Of a stretch of 9,105 bases of DNA, positions 6,485-9,105 are shown in pieces. The DNA is from an uncultured Clostridia bacterium (GTDB lineage Bacteria; Bacillota; Clostridia; Oscillospirales; Acutalibacteraceae), in the NCBI GenBank assembly GCA_944382025.1, contig CALWMQ010000034.1:1-9105 (forward strand). The letters are read 5' to 3'. The notes under the pieces were generated by a model. It did not search any database and was not told the origin of the DNA. It was given only the letters and a program-made list of their open reading frames with translations. Both the position numbers and the translations under genes were made by a program. Each line of letters begins with the position of its first letter. Position 1 is the first letter of the stretch.

Positions 6485-6514
6485 TTGCCGGGCGTAAAAA
6501 TGATCATTTATTTT
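6485..6514 (+). promoter_or_regulatory. Candidate sigma gene promoter with a palindrome in its spacer
   Basis: The plus strand has TTGCCG (6485-6490), 18 bases, then TATTTT (6509-6514), each matching four of six consensus bases. The spacer holds a perfect 12-bp palindrome AAATGATCATTT (6498-6509), a position suited to a repressor. An alternative -10 is TATAGT at 6551-6556, but it has no -35 partner. I found no typical ECF-type AAC/CGTC promoter that would show autoregulation. Confidence 0.35.
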
Positions 6515-6577
6515 TCGCGGCCAAGCCATAAATTCTGATGGCTGAGGCCGTATAGTATATGAAGAGCTTTTCATCCG

Positions 6578-6586
6578 AAGGAGGAA
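6578..6586 (+). promoter_or_regulatory. Ribosome binding site deciding a GTG start for the sigma factor
   Basis: AAGGAGGAA lies 10 bases (counted from the end of GGAGG) before GTG 6595. The upstream in-frame ATG at 6559 has no ribosome site and would place this one inside the coding region. Confidence 0.7.
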
Positions 6587-6594
6587 CCGGCAAA

Positions 6595-7134
6595 GTGGAT
6601 AACGAGCAATTCGACGCGGCCATCAGCCGGATTCTCCAGCGGGATCCAGGCGGGCTGCGGGAAATTTATGAAGCGTACAACCCAGCGGTTTACGCGGTAG
6701 CCCTGTCGGTTACCGGAAAACACGAAGATGCGCAGGATGCGGCATCCGAAACCTTTTTCCGGGTCTGGCAGAGAGCCGGTTCCTACCGGCCGGGGCGGGG
6801 GCACCGAGCCTGGCTGATGACAATAGCCCACCATGCGGCGGTGGACCAGATGAGAAAACAGGTGGTTCAGTCGGTGGACGAGGAAGCCTTAGCCGCCGTT
6901 GGGGATGAGCGGGATTGGGAAGCGTCTGTGGGGGATCGGCTGGCCCTGGAACAGGCTCTGGGAAGCCTGAAACCGGAGGAACGGCAGGTGGTGACCCTGC
7001 ATCTCATCGCGGACCTGCCTTTGCGGGAAGTCAGCCGTGTGCTGGGGCAGCCCATGGGAACCGTAGCCTGGCGGTACCGAACCGCCCTGGGGAAATTACG
7101 CCATTCTCTGGCTGGAAAGGAGATGAACTTATGA
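6595..7134 (+). CDS. ECF-type RNA polymerase sigma factor
   Basis: ECF sigma factors direct RNA polymerase to promoters of envelope- or stress-response genes. They are normally held inactive by a membrane anti-sigma factor. From GTG 6595 the product has 179 residues with only the two core domains. Region 2 spans about 21-88, with LREIYEAYNPAVYAVAL, then HEDAQDAASETFFRVW and the DNA-melting/-10 helix RAWLMTIAHHAAVDQMRK. Region 4 spans about 117-170, with SLKPEERQVVTLHL and the helix-turn-helix LPLREVSRVLGQPMGTVAWR. The linker between them is acidic. In region 2 the usual E-D-L-V-Q-E run is replaced by QDAASE. The stop TGA overlaps the ATG of the next gene, so the two are translationally coupled and that gene's product is very likely its anti-sigma factor. 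The gene is divergent from rubrerythrin. Confidence 0.93.
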   Translation: MDNEQFDAAISRILQRDPGGLREIYEAYNPAVYAVALSVTGKHEDAQDAASETFFRVWQRAGSYRPGRGHRAWLMTIAHHAAVDQMRKQVVQSVDEEALAAVGDERDWEASVGDRLALEQALGSLKPEERQVVTLHLIADLPLREVSRVLGQPMGTVAWRYRTALGKLRHSLAGKEMNL

Positions 7135-9105
7135 AACCGCTTTCGGAGCCGGAAATCGCCCGCCGTCTGGGGAAGGCGGCGGGAAAATCCGCCCCTGATC
7201 TTTGGGCGGGGATTGAAAAGCGGCTGGACAGCCAGCAATACGAGTATCAACAGCCTGTCCCCCGCAGGGAACCATTGGGATGGAGGCCCTTAGCGGCGGT
7301 AGCGGCTGTCTTGGTCCTTACAGTGGGCTTACTGCTGGCCTGGCCGGCTCTGAAAGACATCCTTCCGGTACCTTCCAGTTCCAACGGGCCGGCGAGCGAC
7401 GGGGCTGTTCTCCTGAAGGAAGGGGACGATTATATGGTGAGGGTTGCCGGGGCGGCAGGGCAAGGCAACCGTCTGCTGGATTCCCCGGCGTCGGCAGGGA
7501 TCCTGATGACAGAGGCGGAAGCGGAAAGCCGGGGAGACATTGATGATACAGCCCTGAAAATTCTGGAAGGCTATGATGAGGCTTTTTTTGACGAGTATAT
7601 GGTGCTGGTAGTTGCCAGAACGGAACTCTCAGCCCGTTTTGCTCATAAGGTGGAAAGGGTGACTCTGGAAAATGGGGCGCTGACAGCAGTGGTGGCGCGG
7701 ACGGAATTCCAGGGATCCGGGGAGGACGTACCGAGACCCTTCAGCCTGTTTATTGAGATCCGAAAAGCATCCGTCCAGGGATGCAACGCCTGTTATGTAG
7801 AAGAGGATGGGCACCGGGAATTGGTACAGGTTTTATCCCAGACCCAGGAGATAGCTTTCACAAGCCAGGCAGCCCTGGTGGGCTGTCCGGAGGAGTTGAC
7901 GTGGGGGCCGGATATACAGATCCTGTATTCCGTGGAGGATCTGGAAAGCTATCTGGAGTCCCTTGGGAATGTGGACTTTTCCAGCCAGATGGGTATGCTC
8001 TCGGCCAATACCGTTCTTAGCGGCATACTGGAATCCGGATTTCCCGACCATCCTTTGGCGGTGATCCGGATACAGGAAGGGGATGCCCAGACCCGGCATC
8101 GGGTTGGGAAGATACAGGGCGGCGAAGATCTGTCTGTTACCTTGGAGCGGCTGGAACAGCCATCGGAAAGCGAGCCTGGAAACTACAACTGGATCATTTT
8201 TGTGGAACTGCAGGAAAACGGTGGGCATTGGAACAGCTGTGACCTGGTATTGGAAAACCATACGGCGGAGTCTCCGGCTTATGACCAGCTGATAGCGCCT
8301 GTCCTATGCGTGGATGAAGCCGGGTTTATTTCCCGGTACGGCCATAGCCAACCCATTGTGGAGACGGTGCGCTCGATGGCGGAGTGGAGGAGCTATCTGG
8401 CATCCATGGGAGCGTATTTAGACTTTTCCTATAGACGGGATGACTGGACATCTTCCGCGGAGGAGGTTCATGCCCAGTGTGATGAGGCGTTTTTTGAAAA
8501 CTACCAATTGGTTGCGGTAACCCTGCTGGGAAACACTGGGGCGGGCTATGACGGCCTCCGTCTCCTGTACGATGTTACCGCGGATACTTGGCTGCTGAGT
8601 ACAGGGGACAACCTGCCTTATGGGCAGGAGGATATGGCGGGACCTCTTTCTTGGTATCAGGCCTATATAGCTGTTCCGCAGGAATATGCCCCGCTGCCCG
8701 ATGAGTTGGTGTTGACCGACCAGCTGGCCAGTTATGCCTGGCTGAATACCGATAGACTGACCATGTCCGCCAAAAATTTCTTATGCGCCGATATTGACAA
8801 CGATCAACTTCTGGAAATTGTCTGGGTGGATATCACACAGAACCCGCCCACGCTGCGGATAGGTGGGCAGGCGATACCGATTCCGGAACAGACTCCGTCA
8901 ATGTACTCTTATGCTGATTTCTGGGTTCTGGATCTGGACGGAGATGGGGAAAATGAGATTTTTCTTTCTTTGCCCACCGGAGGTTCCAAGGGAGAAACCT
9001 TTATGGCGGCCGTTAAGCAAACCCAGGGGGAGTGGAAACTTTTTCCTGTTCCCCAAGTGGGGGAAGGGGTGTCCGGTTCCCAGATCTCGGCGGAAGCGCT
9101 GGATG
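7131..9105 (+). CDS. Giant anti-sigma-factor-like membrane protein with FG-GAP-like extracytoplasmic part, 3'-truncated
   Basis: The reading frame is open from ATG 7131 to the last base, so at least 658 residues and no stop. The start overlaps the sigma stop as ATGA, with AAGGAG (7117-7122) 8 bases before. The cytoplasmic head (1-52) contains APDLWAGIEKRLD, of a kind common before the helix of anti-sigma factors. It has no zinc-binding HxxxCxxC, so it is not a ZAS-type protein. One membrane helix follows (about 53-74). The outer part shows GYDEAFFDEYMVLVV (147-161) and, again, CDEAFFENYQLVAV (450-463). It also has SVEDLESYLESLG (267-279) and, again, SMAEWRSYLASMG (415-427). Near the end are two FG-GAP/VCBS-like acidic loops, DIDNDQLLEI (554-563) and DLDGDGENEI (601-610). 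Proposed role: it holds the sigma factor and senses an outside signal. Coding is certain, the anti-sigma role is likely, and the sensor function is unknown. Confidence 0.87.
   Translation, partial: MKPLSEPEIARRLGKAAGKSAPDLWAGIEKRLDSQQYEYQQPVPRREPLGWRPLAAVAAVLVLTVGLLLAWPALKDILPVPSSSNGPASDGAVLLKEGDDYMVRVAGAAGQGNRLLDSPASAGILMTEAEAESRGDIDDTALKILEGYDEAFFDEYMVLVVARTELSARFAHKVERVTLENGALTAVVARTEFQGSGEDVPRPFSLFIEIRKASVQGCNACYVEEDGHRELVQVLSQTQEIAFTSQAALVGCPEELTWGPDIQILYSVEDLESYLESLGNVDFSSQMGMLSANTVLSGILESGFPDHPLAVIRIQEGDAQTRHRVGKIQGGEDLSVTLERLEQPSESEPGNYNWIIFVELQENGGHWNSCDLVLENHTAESPAYDQLIAPVLCVDEAGFISRYGHSQPIVETVRSMAEWRSYLASMGAYLDFSYRRDDWTSSAEEVHAQCDEAFFENYQLVAVTLLGNTGAGYDGLRLLYDVTADTWLLSTGDNLPYGQEDMAGPLSWYQAYIAVPQEYAPLPDELVLTDQLASYAWLNTDRLTMSAKNFLCADIDNDQLLEIVWVDITQNPPTLRIGGQAIPIPEQTPSMYSYADFWVLDLDGDGENEIFLSLPTGGSKGETFMAAVKQTQGEWKLFPVPQVGEGVSGSQISAEALD
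7572..7598 (+). repeat. D-E-A-F-F motif, copy 1, in the membrane protein
   Basis: Residues 148-156 (YDEAFFDEY) are followed by a hydrophobic strand. The same pattern recurs at residues 450-458. The helix-then-strand order suggests a repeated outer domain. Confidence 0.55.
8478..8504 (+). repeat. D-E-A-F-F motif, copy 2, in the membrane protein
   Basis: Residues 450-458 (CDEAFFENY) match copy 1 at six of nine positions (DEAFF and the final Y) and are again followed by a hydrophobic strand (QLVAVTLLG). This copy is preceded by the S-Y-L helix motif at residues 415-427. Confidence 0.55.

Noticed and set aside
6392..6574. A 61-residue N-terminal extension of rubrerythrin in the same frame.
   Set aside because: The family start and the ribosome site place the start at 6391, and the extension would cover the divergent control region.
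6559..6594. ATG start for the sigma factor, adding 12 residues.
   Set aside because: The strong AAGGAGGAA site lies inside this extension and points to GTG 6595.
7833..8261. Minus-strand 142-residue frame.
   Set aside because: It is antisense to the long plus-strand membrane protein, whose frame is continuous and has internal repeats and recognisable motifs.

Overview
The window looks like chromosomal DNA from an anaerobic Gram-positive bacterium of the class Clostridia. An Oscillospiraceae/Ruminococcaceae-type genome is plausible, but the sequence alone does not settle the family. The signs are formate-tetrahydrofolate ligase, LytR-CpsA-Psr (LCP) cell-wall enzymes, rubrerythrin, strong AGGAGG-type ribosome binding sites, moderately GC-rich codon use, and a small protein whose C-terminal motif I remember from Clostridia. 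I see no insertion sequence, integrase, phage gene, CRISPR array, rRNA or convincing tRNA.

Layout, left to right. (1) 1-1512, plus: the C-terminal nine tenths of formate-tetrahydrofolate ligase (fhs), entering from the left edge. (2) 1628-4118, plus: an extended -10 promoter, two tandem paralogous LCP genes (1713-2831 and 2965-4062), and a strong terminator that works in both directions by sequence. (3) 4119-4476: no convincing gene. (4) 4477-5295, minus: a short QueG-type double [4Fe-4S] protein with its own TATAAT promoter. (5) 5296-5650: intergenic, with a 13-bp perfect inverted repeat. (6) 5651-6391, minus: a two-gene operon of rubrerythrin followed by a 60-residue uncharacterised small protein. 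(7) 6392-6594: a divergent control region with a palindrome and a hairpin. (8) 6595 to the right edge, plus: an ECF-type sigma factor whose stop overlaps (ATGA) the start of a very long membrane protein that stays open to the last base.

The most interesting gene is the last one (7131 to beyond 9105, at least 658 residues). It begins like an anti-sigma factor, with a short cytoplasmic head and one membrane segment, and is translationally coupled to the sigma gene. Its outer part is unusually large. It carries two copies of a D-E-A-F-F motif, two copies of an S-Y-L helix motif, and two FG-GAP/VCBS-like acidic loops. I infer a sigma/anti-sigma signalling pair with a large, possibly calcium-binding, extracytoplasmic sensor. 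Both LCP proteins also carry a DxDxDG-type acidic loop inserted before the conserved KLNAAY segment, so three surface proteins here may bind calcium.

Functionally the window mixes one-carbon metabolism (fhs), envelope polymer attachment (LCP pair), an Fe-S protein related to queuosine synthesis, oxidative-stress defence (rubrerythrin) and envelope signalling (sigma plus membrane partner). Only the LCP pair, the rubrerythrin/small-protein pair and the sigma/membrane-protein pair look like real transcription units.
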